From: Promethearchaeia archaeon
GTDB taxonomy: Archaea; Asgardarchaeota; Lokiarchaeia; Sigyniarchaeales; SOKP01
Assembly: GCA_029856085.1 (NCBI GenBank)
Contig: JAHQWI010000064.1
Location: 1 to 46,765 of the forward strand
Length of the DNA stretch: 46,765 nucleotides
Reading direction: 5' to 3'
Positions 18,913 through 29,119 of the stretch are shown here, piece by piece. The notes beneath the pieces were generated by a model. It saw only the letters and a program-made list of their open reading frames with translations, made no database searches and was not told where the DNA came from. The first letter of the stretch is position 1. The number at the start of each line of letters is the position of its first letter. The translations under genes were made by a program, and so were the position numbers.

Positions 18913-20010
18913 TCAAAACACAATATAAAATATATAAGCTAAAATGATTGTTAAAGTATTATATACACCATGACAGATAACATTTGCTATCAAATTTTCA
19001 TTTCTCCAGTGGTAAAGAAGCCCCAGCATTAATGATATTGCGAAATAAGGGAGGAAAGACAAAAGAAAAGAAATTACAAAGAGAATTGGTGACTCTAAGG
19101 CAAAAAATAGGATACCAATTAGATGAATCATCGAAAATGAAAAAGCAGTTATTATAATCCCCCATTTACTACCTAAACTCCGTACTAACCCTTTTTGCAT
19201 AAATCCTCTGAACAGTATCTCTTCTGAAGTTCCGATTACTAATATCATAACTATACAAAAAACAATTAAGCTTGGTATATCCATTGGTAGAATATCACCT
19301 GTTAATTCACTAGTATCCTGAATTATTTCAACTTGAAAAAGTATTTCTATAATTAACTCTATAAGAATTGAGACCGTTAAAACTAGCAATACCCCTATTA
19401 TAGCAAAAATCAATCCTATTGAAACTTCTTTTAAGATACGTCTTCTATCATAACCCCTTGAAGTAAATCCTAATAGAATTAAACCATTTTTAACAGTTGG
19501 ATTCTTGAGATATTTACGTACATACATTACTGGAACAAATATAAAAATTAGTTCAAATATCGAAATTATGGAGATAAAATAGGAATTTGATATTAAATCA
19601 TAGAGGCTATCCAAATCAAGTGTAAGAAATGTTAAAAAAGCCAAGAATCCTCCTAGTATAAAGTTCATTAATAGAAAAGTACCCAAGGGCAATCCAATCG
19701 AAATTGATGGCCCCCATAATTTATGCTCTTTATTATTAATTAATTCTTCATCTGAAATTTTTGGAGGGCCATAATAATTGGAAGGTGGCTGATATTGAGG
19801 ATATGACACTTGAGATTTATAAGGGTTTAGGCTTTGAGAGGTTGGTAACCTTTTATGCTCTTTAATATATTTAATATTTGTCCCACACTTGGTACAAAAT
19901 TTAAAATTTTGAATTTTTAGTAGATTGTGTCCACATATGGGACAAAACTCCCAATCTGATTTAACAGGTTCTTGATCCATATCAATATTGTGAAGCTCTT
20001 TATCATTCAT
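18913..20010 (-). CDS. CPBP-family (CAAX-like) intramembrane metalloprotease with N-terminal zinc ribbon
   Basis: EEILFRGFMQKGLVRSLGSKWG...SMIHLIG; N-terminal FCPICGHNLL...FCTKCGTN. Confidence 0.85.
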   Translation of the reverse strand: MNDKELHNIDMDQEPVKSDWEFCPICGHNLLKIQNFKFCTKCGTNIKYIKEHKRLPTSQSLNPYKSQVSYPQYQPPSNYYGPPKISDEELINNKEHKLWGPSISIGLPLGTFLLMNFILGGFLAFLTFLTLDLDSLYDLISNSYFISIISIFELIFIFVPVMYVRKYLKNPTVKNGLILLGFTSRGYDRRRILKEVSIGLIFAIIGVLLVLTVSILIELIIEILFQVEIIQDTSELTGDILPMDIPSLIVFCIVMILVIGTSEEILFRGFMQKGLVRSLGSKWGIIITAFSFSMIHLIGILFFALESPILFVISFLLSFLPYFAISLMLGLLYHWRNENLIANVICHGVYNTLTIILAYIFYIVF

Positions 20011-20081
20011 TACTAAAATAAAAAAAGATTTCTAAATACTAAAAGCTTTACATTTCAAGTTTGTTGAGTAGAGTTAAATTC

Positions 20082-21983
20082 TTATATGTTGCCTCTTACA
20101 AATTTTAAAATATTAGAAGCTTGAACTTGATAAGAATCTCTATAGACTATTGGATAAAAACTAAACGTTCTAGTTTCCTCAACTTCTAATTTGAATTTTA
20201 TTGAAGGCATCCAAAAGGTTTTATTAAAATGTTGGTACTCAATCATTACTATAGAAGGAAAAATACCCTTTTCTTTAGGATTTATTCTTGATTTAACTTT
20301 CCTTCTCTCATTTGCTTTTAGCTTTTTTATACTAGTAAATTTCAATTTATTCTCAAATGAATCCGGTATGAAGAAATAAATTTTAATATTCTTAATATCA
20401 GTTATATTTGGGTTTTCAATAGTTAAAGTTAAAACTTCAGGATTATTTACCCTTAGTTTTTGATTAGGGATTTTAATATCAATAAAAAGTGGATAAGGTA
20501 GGATTTCCTCATTTAACGTAAAGCTTAAATCAATAAGTTTTTGAAGATTAGGCTTAATTTCTGAGATAAACTGCTTTCGTTGTTCTTCTAGAGATAAGAC
20601 CCTTTTACTTCTTATGTCTTCGAAATTCTTTAGCATTCGATTAATATATTTTAAGATATACTTATCAAATTCAGTGTGTTTACCAGAAATAATAGATATC
20701 AGTTTTTTATAATATTCTGACTCCAGATTTCTAAGTAGTGGCTTTTTAAATAAATTATTGACAAAATTTTTTAGTACTTCATCCATTTCAATTAAATCTT
20801 TATGCCCAATTTTAAATTTGTCAATAATATTTACATTATATATATTTTTTTGCATCAGATGACTTAAAGATTCTATTGCTTCAACAGTTTCGTAATTATA
20901 AGATTCTAAAGCCTTTTTTACCATTGATCCTAAAATCTGATCGAATTTTTCAGCATTTTTATTCTTATAAGTGATAAATTCTTCACGGTAAGAGCCTAAA
21001 TATTTAATTATTCTCCCAGAATGTAATTTTAAAAGATTATTTTGGTATTTCTGATATTTTTCAGAAAGACTTTTAATCCAATTTCTAACACGATTTAGTT
21101 CATTAAGATTTTCGTCAGTAGTGACTATTTGTTCTTCATTAGAAGGTTCTGTTAATAAAAAAGGATCATCTATTCGAATATTTTCTAATAGTATACATGT
21201 ATCTCGCTCTAATTGAATAATATCTTCGATTTGTTTGTATAAATTGTAGATGTGAATATCATTTTTATAGATTTTTTCTAATTCGTGAAGTAAATCTTCG
21301 AGTTTTTCTGAAAATAGTTTTGGGTTTTTATCTAAAATATTTTTTATGATAATAGTGAAATTAACTAATATAGAATAGAACTTACACGTCTTATTAAGAT
21401 GAGGATCGTAATTTTCCAAATTAGTAATATTGCAGTAATCTACAACATTTTGATAATTATTCGCAGCAAGTTGGTAAAATCTAAAACATTTAGAATATAC
21501 AGTAGAATTTTTAGCTAAATAGCTATAGTATAATCCTAATAGTGATTTATTAATCATATAGGCCTTATCCCTGAATTCCAGATACCTCTTTTTAGAAGCA
21601 TCCTCTTCTAAGTAATTAAGCAAGAATCTATCTATGATTATCTCAAAATTTCCTGAAGCGCGAATTAAATAAAATAATTTTACAGGGTCAACATTAATTG
21701 AGTCTAGTTTAGTTATTATTAAATGCCGATATTCCTTAAAACTAGACTTAATATTATTAAAATAAGACTCGATTAATATTTTCCTTCTCAAAATCTCTTT
21801 AGGCTTAACCTTTTTTGATTTATACAATGAGGAGATATTCAGTATATCTGACAGGTAATATTTTAAGGTGTAAAAAGATTCCATATAGAAATTCTTTGCC
21901 CCACAATAAGGACACTGAACTATAGATCCTTTCAAAATTGGTAACGAAGAACCGCACTTCTTACACGGGAGGTGAGCTATCAA
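20082..21983 (-). CDS. Large uncharacterised protein: N-terminal zinc ribbon, long helical region, C-terminal beta-sandwich-like domain
   Basis: 633 aa; LPCKKCGSSLPILKGSIVQCPYCGAKNF at N-terminus; C-terminal VNNPEVLTLTIENPNITDIKNIKIYFFIPDSF. Confidence 0.65.
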   Translation of the reverse strand: MIAHLPCKKCGSSLPILKGSIVQCPYCGAKNFYMESFYTLKYYLSDILNISSLYKSKKVKPKEILRRKILIESYFNNIKSSFKEYRHLIITKLDSINVDPVKLFYLIRASGNFEIIIDRFLLNYLEEDASKKRYLEFRDKAYMINKSLLGLYYSYLAKNSTVYSKCFRFYQLAANNYQNVVDYCNITNLENYDPHLNKTCKFYSILVNFTIIIKNILDKNPKLFSEKLEDLLHELEKIYKNDIHIYNLYKQIEDIIQLERDTCILLENIRIDDPFLLTEPSNEEQIVTTDENLNELNRVRNWIKSLSEKYQKYQNNLLKLHSGRIIKYLGSYREEFITYKNKNAEKFDQILGSMVKKALESYNYETVEAIESLSHLMQKNIYNVNIIDKFKIGHKDLIEMDEVLKNFVNNLFKKPLLRNLESEYYKKLISIISGKHTEFDKYILKYINRMLKNFEDIRSKRVLSLEEQRKQFISEIKPNLQKLIDLSFTLNEEILPYPLFIDIKIPNQKLRVNNPEVLTLTIENPNITDIKNIKIYFFIPDSFENKLKFTSIKKLKANERRKVKSRINPKEKGIFPSIVMIEYQHFNKTFWMPSIKFKLEVEETRTFSFYPIVYRDSYQVQASNILKFVRGNI

Positions 21984-22129
21984 ATTAAGTGTCCTTTAAA
22001 ATTTTAAGATCTAAAGAAAACTATTCTTATACCATTATAAATTTATGCTAGATTATTAAAATTTTATCACCTAATTACATAATATCATGATATTTTGATG
22101 TATTATTTGGAAACTAAAGATCGAAAGAT

Positions 22130-23890
22130 TTAATGAGAAAAATAACAGAAAAGACAATTCTCTTTTAATTCAATAGGATTCACAAAACCAAAACGCTCAA
22201 ATTGTATAGTTTTATTCATAGGAATTTTTAAAAGGTTCATTTCTCCTAAACCGTTTGATATAGAACCATCAGGTCTAACAATCAAAACTCTAATATTCTC
22301 ATTTTTAGGTAGCCAATGAATTATTGAAAATTGCCTATTAAGTTCCTTACTATGAAAAGAAGTATGAATAATTTTCTTACTTATATCAATAGATTTAATC
22401 TGAATATTTATTAAATCTTTTAACCGTATGATTTGGTTTTTTTTCACTTTCTCTGCATCTGAAGATGAGATTAACAATTTCAATTGATTATTTTTTGCAA
22501 CACATTTAATTTTTCTTTTCCCTCTTTTTGGATTTGAAGGGTGGAGTAAAGGTTCGGCAATATACTCATCAGAAGGAACGTCATTAACTATAACCGATAT
22601 TGGATCTTCGACAAAAAAGTATCTATCAGAAATAGCATCTATAATATCCTGATTTTTTGAATATAACCAGTTTACTGAAAAGGTTATTCCTGTTTGAGAC
22701 ATACCGAGATCTAGTAATGTTTTTCTTAGAGCCTCTGGTTTTATTCCTCGTTTCTTGAGAGATTGTAAACTCCAGGTTCTTGGATCATCCCATCCTTGGT
22801 ATATTCCCTTCTGAATATTGTTACGAGCATCAGTTTTACTTAACTTCAAATCTGCAAAATTCATTCTACCATAATAGAGTAATTTAGCTTTTTTCCAGCC
22901 GAAATGATCCCATACAAATTCTTCAATAATTCCTTCTTTTACTAGATCTATCCCTCTAAGTATGTGAGTAGCTCCTATTAAATGATCATCAATCGCCCAT
23001 GAAAATTCGAGCATTGGCCATACTATGTACTTTGTGCCAACTTTAGGATGTTCTGCTTCTGATATTCTCATAATAATTTGATCTCTTAAAGCAGGATCTT
23101 TTTGATCCATCCCGGTTTTTAATCTTACGACTACTTCACCTTCATGATATTGACCCTTGAGCATAGTTTGCCATTCAGTAAGATTCTTCTCTACTGTGTG
23201 TTGTCTATGAGGACAATTCTTACCCTGTTTTTTATAATTTTCCCTGAATTCATTAGCAGAGCAAAAACATACGTATGCCATATCATCGTTAATTAATTTT
23301 TCACAATATTCATAAAAGGTTTCTAATCGGTCACTCTTATAAAGAATCTTTGAATATTTCACATCCAACCATTTTAATCCTTCCTGAATCAAATCATATG
23401 CTTCTGGTAAAACGTACTTTGCTTTAGGGCTATCTCTTAGAGATTTAGGGCTCCCTATCGTATCATCATAAAATAAGATAAGTTCTCCATTATACTTTTT
23501 TACGTATTCATCATTCAATACAATCATTCTTGCATTTCCTATATGCAATGCACCACTGGGGTACGGGGCTAAGCGCATGACTACTTGCTTATACTTATCA
23601 ATATCTGGTAATGGAGGTAACTCCTTTTCCTCTTCTATAGTTTCTTTTTTTTCTAAAGCATGTGGGTCTAAATCTAACAATTTCTGTTTTTGTTCTTCTA
23701 AACTTAGACTCTCAATTTTCTGCATGATTTGATCTAATATAGGAATTATCTTTTTGGCTTGAGACCGTAGATCTTCTCTTTCAGCCATTAACTTACCCAT
23801 AACGGCTTTTTTATTTGGAGTTCCACCAAATTCTACCGCGTTTTTTAAACCGTTAATCCAAAGGATTGTTGTAATCTCTTTATCTTCCAT
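22130..23890 (-). CDS. gltX: Glutamyl-tRNA synthetase, archaeal type
   Basis: MRLAPYPSGALHIGNARMIVLNDEY, LSKTDAR motif region, WPMLEFSWAIDDHLIGATHILRG. Confidence 0.93.
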   Translation of the reverse strand: MEDKEITTILWINGLKNAVEFGGTPNKKAVMGKLMAEREDLRSQAKKIIPILDQIMQKIESLSLEEQKQKLLDLDPHALEKKETIEEEKELPPLPDIDKYKQVVMRLAPYPSGALHIGNARMIVLNDEYVKKYNGELILFYDDTIGSPKSLRDSPKAKYVLPEAYDLIQEGLKWLDVKYSKILYKSDRLETFYEYCEKLINDDMAYVCFCSANEFRENYKKQGKNCPHRQHTVEKNLTEWQTMLKGQYHEGEVVVRLKTGMDQKDPALRDQIIMRISEAEHPKVGTKYIVWPMLEFSWAIDDHLIGATHILRGIDLVKEGIIEEFVWDHFGWKKAKLLYYGRMNFADLKLSKTDARNNIQKGIYQGWDDPRTWSLQSLKKRGIKPEALRKTLLDLGMSQTGITFSVNWLYSKNQDIIDAISDRYFFVEDPISVIVNDVPSDEYIAEPLLHPSNPKRGKRKIKCVAKNNQLKLLISSSDAEKVKKNQIIRLKDLINIQIKSIDISKKIIHTSFHSKELNRQFSIIHWLPKNENIRVLIVRPDGSISNGLGEMNLLKIPMNKTIQFERFGFVNPIELKENCLFCYFSH

Positions 23891-24043
23891 GAGAACTGAA
23901 ATTTTAAAAAAACAAATACCACTTTTTTTTATTTCTAATTTAAAATTTTTTAAGTTTCACTTACTCTAGATTTTATTATATTTAACTATAAAGAACGATT
24001 AAATAAGTATTATAGAGAATTATTAATAATATATTTTCATTAT

Positions 24044-24144
24044 GGTCCGGTAGTCCAGCTTGGATAGGGCGCTGGCTTGCGGAGCCAGATATGTGGGATC
24101 TTGTTTCACACTGGAGATCGAGGGTTCAAATCCCCCCCGGACCA
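24044..24144 (+). tRNA. tRNA-Arg(GCG) precursor with predicted 26-nt intron in the variable loop
   Basis: Acceptor GGTCCGG/CCGGACC; D stem GTCC/GGGC; anticodon arm CTGGC-TTGCGGA-GCCAG; T loop TTCAAAT; predicted intron 24091-24116 flanked by BHB (CCAG/CTGG, bulges ATA and AGA). T stem GAGGG/CCCCC has one A-C mismatch. Confidence 0.87.
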
Positions 24145-24170
24145 TTCTAACTCATTTTTAACACATAGAA

Positions 24171-24941
24171 TTAATCCAAATGTTCCAAAATTTCAGAAAT
24201 ATTATCAATTCTTATTAAATCTGGTACATCAAGCTCTCTTTCAAAAGGAAATTTATATTTTCTTTCGCATAATATTGTTTGCATACCTGCTCTATCTCCT
24301 CCTACAACGTCAGCGTATTCGTCTCCACATACCATACATTCATTATTTTCTGTCAAACCCATTTTTTCTAGAGTATAATGAAAGATACCTGGATCAGGCT
24401 TTCTTTTACCAAATTCAGCAGAAGTAACAACAGCATCGAAATATGTAAAAAGACCATATTCTTTTAATGAATTTTCAACCATTTTATGGCTGGGGTGATT
24501 AGATAACACGGCCAGTTTAATATCTTCATACTTGGACAGTTTTTCTAATGTTTCTTTCGTTTTAGGAAAAGGTTTCCATTCTTCTTGCTCAAAAGAGTGA
24601 TATATTTCAGCCAATTTTTCATAGGTATCCGCATCTAGGTGATCAATTTTATTGACAAAATTCTCTTCTTGCAGCGATTCTAGCACCTCTCTATAAATTA
24701 AAGAGGTTGGAAATTCTGTTTTAGTTTTTCTACCCTCTCTCCAGTATTGCTCTCGCTTCTTAGAAAATTTCTGTAAAAATGATTCATCTGATATTTTACC
24801 ATTCCAAACTTGCTTTTCTTTTAACAATTCAATGGATTTCAATAGACCCTTTTTAAAACATTCATAATATCTCTCTACAGAAGGGTTATCAAAATGGAAA
24901 AGAGTAAAACCATAGTCAAATATAATTCCTTTAATCGACAT
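24171..24941 (-). CDS. HAD-superfamily hydrolase
   Basis: IFDYGFTLFHFDN, LAVLSNHPSHKM, FGKRKPDPGIF, CMVCGDEYADVVGGDRAGM. Confidence 0.88.
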   Translation of the reverse strand: MSIKGIIFDYGFTLFHFDNPSVERYYECFKKGLLKSIELLKEKQVWNGKISDESFLQKFSKKREQYWREGRKTKTEFPTSLIYREVLESLQEENFVNKIDHLDADTYEKLAEIYHSFEQEEWKPFPKTKETLEKLSKYEDIKLAVLSNHPSHKMVENSLKEYGLFTYFDAVVTSAEFGKRKPDPGIFHYTLEKMGLTENNECMVCGDEYADVVGGDRAGMQTILCERKYKFPFERELDVPDLIRIDNISEILEHLD

Positions 24942-25068
24942 TGTGTTAATTATATTAAAAATTGATTCTCAATTTTAATTTATCTAAATTCAATTGTAAG
25001 TATTGTATCTTTCGTTTCTGTTAAATACTTAATAAAAAACAAATTATTAACATAGAAATTTAATATTA

Positions 25069-25221
25069 ATGAGACAAGGTATGTCAATTGATAAATGGTT
25101 CTCTAAGAAAGATTCAAAAGAAGAGGAAAAGAGAAGAGAAAAAGCTTTTAAAAGCCTTTCTGAGGGTGAACTTAAGGAATTAAAGAAAAAAAAAATTCGA
25201 AATATTGTCGAAAAGAGATAA
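25069..25221 (+). CDS. Short ORF, probably 5' part of a frameshifted gene with the next ORF
   Basis: MRQGMSIDKWFSKKDSKEEEKRREKAFKSLSEGELKELKKKKIRNIVEKR*; ends just after a 10-A run. Confidence 0.45.
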   Translation: MRQGMSIDKWFSKKDSKEEEKRREKAFKSLSEGELKELKKKKIRNIVEKR

Positions 25222-25612
25222 AAAATCAGGAGAATCATTAGAGAGCGAAAAATTTATGCAAGATATCCTTGAATTTAAAAAATGGTTAAACCAGAGAACG
25301 TATTTAAAAGGAGATATAGATAAAATTGAAACTTGGATAACAAATTTGTATTCAAGTATTAAATATGAAGCTGAACATAAGTCAAAGTTAATGAATAGTA
25401 ATGAAAAGAGGAGTTTAATAGAAGATTACAAAAAAATTCCACCTAAATTTTTAGATGAGAAAACAAGAATTGCTATAAATAAAAAGATTCATGGAATAAA
25501 GAGGACCAATTCAGATAACTATTATTTAAGAAAATTAAAAAGCAATCTTAAGGAAAAACTAAAAGAAGCGGAGTATTACGAATCTTTAGATAAATTAATT
25601 AAGATATTATAA
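25205..25612 (+). CDS. Hypothetical charged helical protein, probable 3' part of the 25069 gene
   Basis: 135 aa; frame is open upstream from 25184, across the A10 run. Confidence 0.55.
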   Translation: MSKRDKKSGESLESEKFMQDILEFKKWLNQRTYLKGDIDKIETWITNLYSSIKYEAEHKSKLMNSNEKRSLIEDYKKIPPKFLDEKTRIAINKKIHGIKRTNSDNYYLRKLKSNLKEKLKEAEYYESLDKLIKIL

Positions 25613-25698
25613 AATTATAAAGAAAATTCGAAATACTTTTTATTTTATCGAGTTTTATATTTTCTATAGAAAAAATTAGACATCTCTTGAATTAACAA

Positions 25699-26787
25699 AT
25701 GCTTCTGATTTGCCCAATTGCCGGAACAGGACGGAGACTTCAGCCATTTACTTATTCTAAGCCCAAAGCTTTTTTAAAAGTTGCTGGAAAGCGTTTAATT
25801 GATCATGTATTAGATAAGTTGAAGAATTCTTTTCCAAAAGGAACTAATATATGTTTTATTGTTGGCTATAAGAAAAGGCAAATAACGGAATATCTTAAAA
25901 AAAATCATGCAGATTATTTTAATCTCCATTTTCTAGAACAAAAACCCCTCGGATATGAAGCAGATACACCCTTTTTTAGTGGCCTTGGTGATGCAATATT
26001 ACTAGCAAAGGATTTCACTGAGAATGATGACTGTTTCATATTTCTCAGTGATAGACTTCCTATGGAAGATTATTCACAAATTTTATTAAACTTTCATCGG
26101 GATATCTGTGATGGAGTAATAAATGTTAAACAAGTGGATAATCCCGAGTATTATGGTGTAATTGAATTAGATGAAAATGAAATTGTTAAAAATATTGTTG
26201 AAAAACCAAAAAAACCTAAGTCTAACTATGCGGTATCTGGAGCATATTTATTTGGTATGAGTATTACACCACGATTATTTGAATTACTAGAGGAACAAAA
26301 CAAAATTCCTTTAGAAAACGGTCAAGAACATACAATTACATCTGTAATTCAGCAACTTATTAAAGAAGGATTCAAGTTTAAAATCAACGAAATGAAAAGG
26401 GAGATTTTAGATTTTGGAAGACCAGAAAGTCTATTAGCTGGAAATAGACTTTTACTTTCTGAAATCAAAATACAAGATCCTACATATGAAAAATTAATCC
26501 AATCGGGAAATATTATTGATTCTAAAATTGTCCCTCCTGTATTTATAGGGAAAGGAATTGAAATCACTGATTCTGTTATAGGTCCAAATGTATCAATCGG
26601 AGACAATGTAGTATTGAAAAAATGCATTTTATCTGATTGCGTTATTGGTGATGGTGCGAACTTGAAAAAGATCATATCTTCAGAGAGTATTATAGGGGAT
26701 TATTCAATCTTGGAAGATCTAATTAAAAAAAGTATTACAATTGGAGATTCTTCTTATATCACTACTTCTAATATGAAATCTATTTGA
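25699..26787 (+). CDS. Sugar-phosphate nucleotidylyltransferase with C-terminal left-handed beta-helix repeats
   Basis: PIAGTGRRLQPFTYSKPKAFLKVAGKRLIDHVL; hexapeptide-like repeats (IGPNVSIGDNVVLKKCILSDCVIGDGANL). Confidence 0.88.
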   Translation: MLLICPIAGTGRRLQPFTYSKPKAFLKVAGKRLIDHVLDKLKNSFPKGTNICFIVGYKKRQITEYLKKNHADYFNLHFLEQKPLGYEADTPFFSGLGDAILLAKDFTENDDCFIFLSDRLPMEDYSQILLNFHRDICDGVINVKQVDNPEYYGVIELDENEIVKNIVEKPKKPKSNYAVSGAYLFGMSITPRLFELLEEQNKIPLENGQEHTITSVIQQLIKEGFKFKINEMKREILDFGRPESLLAGNRLLLSEIKIQDPTYEKLIQSGNIIDSKIVPPVFIGKGIEITDSVIGPNVSIGDNVVLKKCILSDCVIGDGANLKKIISSESIIGDYSILEDLIKKSITIGDSSYITTSNMKSI

Positions 26788-26824
26788 TTATAAAAAAAAG
26801 AAATAAATTTAGAAAAGTGATACT

Positions 26825-28255
26825 TTAGTTAAATTCTGGTCTTTTATCTTGCCAGGGTGCTATTTCTTCAAAAGCTTTAGAAACTTGAAGAACTGTTTTT
26901 TCGTCATAACGCTTACCGACAATCTGCATTCCAATTGGCAATCCAGAATTAGTCCAACCTGATGGAATTGAAGCAGCTGGTAAGCCTGTCATATTAAAAG
27001 GGTATGTATATGTCATCCAAGTCATAATACTCAATGATTTTTTGCCTATTGTTGGAAAAGTTGTCCCTGTATCTAACCATCCAGGTTTAAAAGCTGGACA
27101 TGGAATGGTCGGAGTAATCAGAATATCATATTCCATAAAAAATCGGGAAAGCGTTTCATACAGTTGTTTTCTTTTTTCTCTTGCTTTTCCAAAATTCATG
27201 GCGCTATTATTTAACCCTAATTTTATTGTAGCAATTAAATCTGGGCTAAGATCCTCAAGTCTATTCTTAAAATCTTTTTGGAAATCGTAGGCATAACCTA
27301 TGCTAACTTGGGTTTTAAATGCTGATTCAGGATTTCTTATTTTAATTTTTGCTTCTTCCACATCCCATTCAAATTGTTCAAACATTTGAACTTTATCAAG
27401 AATATTATTTTTAACCTCATCATCCAAAATCTTACCAAATCCTAAAGTCGTTGAATAACCTATTTTTAATATTTTAGGTTTTTCCTTTAGGATTTCTAAA
27501 TAATCAATATCATCATCTGGGAATGAATTGTTATCACCAGGATGATGTCCTTTCATAATATTCAGCATTAAGGCTGCATCCTTTACGTATCGAACAATTG
27601 GCCCATAATGATCCATTGTTATAAAATTAATACCGATACGTGGATAACTTGGAATACGTCCATAGGTAGGTTTTAACCCATAGACACCACAACAGCTGCT
27701 AGGAACCCTTATTGACCCTCCACCGTCAGAACCTAAAGCTAAAGGCCCTAAGCCACCGGCAACAGATGAAGCAGCACCACCACTAGAACCTCCAGAGTTC
27801 ATCTCAAAATTCCATGGATTTTTTGTTTCTCCAAAGATTTTATTGTTAGTAAGTGCAATATGACCAAATTCGGGTGTATTAGTTTTACCAAGCATAACAC
27901 AACCAGAATTTAATAACCTTTGAACGGCAATATCATTTTGTTCAGGGATATAATTTTCATATAATTTCGATCCATGTGTGGTTAAGATCCCCTTAGTATC
28001 CATCAAATCTTTAATTGAGGTGGGGATTCCATTCAGAAGCTCTAACTTCTCACCTTTTTTAACTCTATCATCAGCTTTTTTTGCCATTTCTCTTGCAAGA
28101 TCAAATGTAGTTGTACAATATGCGTTTAATATTGGGTTTATCTTTTCGATTCTTTCGATTATTGTTTCGGTAATCTCAAGGGATGTTAATTCTTGTGTTT
28201 TAATTTTTTCTGCCATTTCATAAGCAGGCATAAAACAAATATCTTCTTTATTCAT
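26825..28255 (-). CDS. Amidase (amidase signature family, GatA-like)
   Basis: GIPTSIKDLMDTKG and NSGGSSGGAASSVAGGLGPLALGSDGGGSIRVPSSCCGVYGLKPTYGR. Confidence 0.92.
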   Translation of the reverse strand: MNKEDICFMPAYEMAEKIKTQELTSLEITETIIERIEKINPILNAYCTTTFDLAREMAKKADDRVKKGEKLELLNGIPTSIKDLMDTKGILTTHGSKLYENYIPEQNDIAVQRLLNSGCVMLGKTNTPEFGHIALTNNKIFGETKNPWNFEMNSGGSSGGAASSVAGGLGPLALGSDGGGSIRVPSSCCGVYGLKPTYGRIPSYPRIGINFITMDHYGPIVRYVKDAALMLNIMKGHHPGDNNSFPDDDIDYLEILKEKPKILKIGYSTTLGFGKILDDEVKNNILDKVQMFEQFEWDVEEAKIKIRNPESAFKTQVSIGYAYDFQKDFKNRLEDLSPDLIATIKLGLNNSAMNFGKAREKRKQLYETLSRFFMEYDILITPTIPCPAFKPGWLDTGTTFPTIGKKSLSIMTWMTYTYPFNMTGLPAASIPSGWTNSGLPIGMQIVGKRYDEKTVLQVSKAFEEIAPWQDKRPEFN

Positions 28256-28369
28256 TATTCTCTACACTTTAGTTGTATTAGATCTAATTCAGTTGAGAAA
28301 AAATATAAATCTTGCTTTGTTTGTGATATATCAATATAACCTAATTATAACTAAAAAGGCACTTTTGTC

Positions 28370-29119
28370 ATGCGAGGGGTTTTTTTCGATCTTTTTGGTA
28401 CGTTATTGATATACACTAATAGCCGGAAAGCCTGGGAAGATTGGTTGTTAGTTCTGTATGAAAACTTCAAGGAGTTTGGCTTGAAAGAACCAAAAAAATC
28501 TTTTGCTATGCAATGTAATGGTTTTATGAATAAACCTAAACCAAATTATAGTAATCTAAATTTAACGATTTTTGAACAAAGAATTTATGCTTTAACTATT
28601 GAATTAAGTTTAGACTTAAAATATGAAGAAATAAGGAGAATTGCAAATGAAGCTATAAATGCTTGGCAAAAATACGTACCTTTAGATCCAGATGCAATAC
28701 CTGTATTAAATACTCTAAAAAAAAGTAAGACTCTTGCATTAATATCTAATTTTGATCACCCTCCTCATATTTATTCATTATTATCTACCCTTAAACTTAA
28801 ACATTTTTTCGATTCAATTATAATTTCTAGTGAAGTCGGTGTTAAAAAACCAAACCCATCGATTTTCTCATTTGCTCTTGAGCAAACCAATTTAAAACCT
28901 AATGAAGTATGTTATATTGGAGATACAAAAGATGATATGACAGCCGCGATTAAAGCAAAAATACTTCCTATTCTAATCCAACGTAAAATAAATGATGAAG
29001 ATGAATTATTATATGATTATAACACAGAGAAATCAATATTAGATATAAATAAATTAGATGACGACAACAAAAATGTAAATGTAATTGAGAGTTTAAAAGA
29101 TTTGATTGAAATAGTCTAG
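28370..29119 (+). CDS. HAD-superfamily hydrolase
   Basis: FFDLFGTLLIY, LALISNFDHP, GVKKPNPSIF, VCYIGDTKDDMTAA. Confidence 0.88.
   Translation: MRGVFFDLFGTLLIYTNSRKAWEDWLLVLYENFKEFGLKEPKKSFAMQCNGFMNKPKPNYSNLNLTIFEQRIYALTIELSLDLKYEEIRRIANEAINAWQKYVPLDPDAIPVLNTLKKSKTLALISNFDHPPHIYSLLSTLKLKHFFDSIIISSEVGVKKPNPSIFSFALEQTNLKPNEVCYIGDTKDDMTAAIKAKILPILIQRKINDEDELLYDYNTEKSILDINKLDDDNKNVNVIESLKDLIEIV

Noticed and set aside
24077-24427. 116-aa plus-strand ORF
   Set aside because: Overlaps the tRNA-Arg gene and lies antisense to a well-supported HAD hydrolase.
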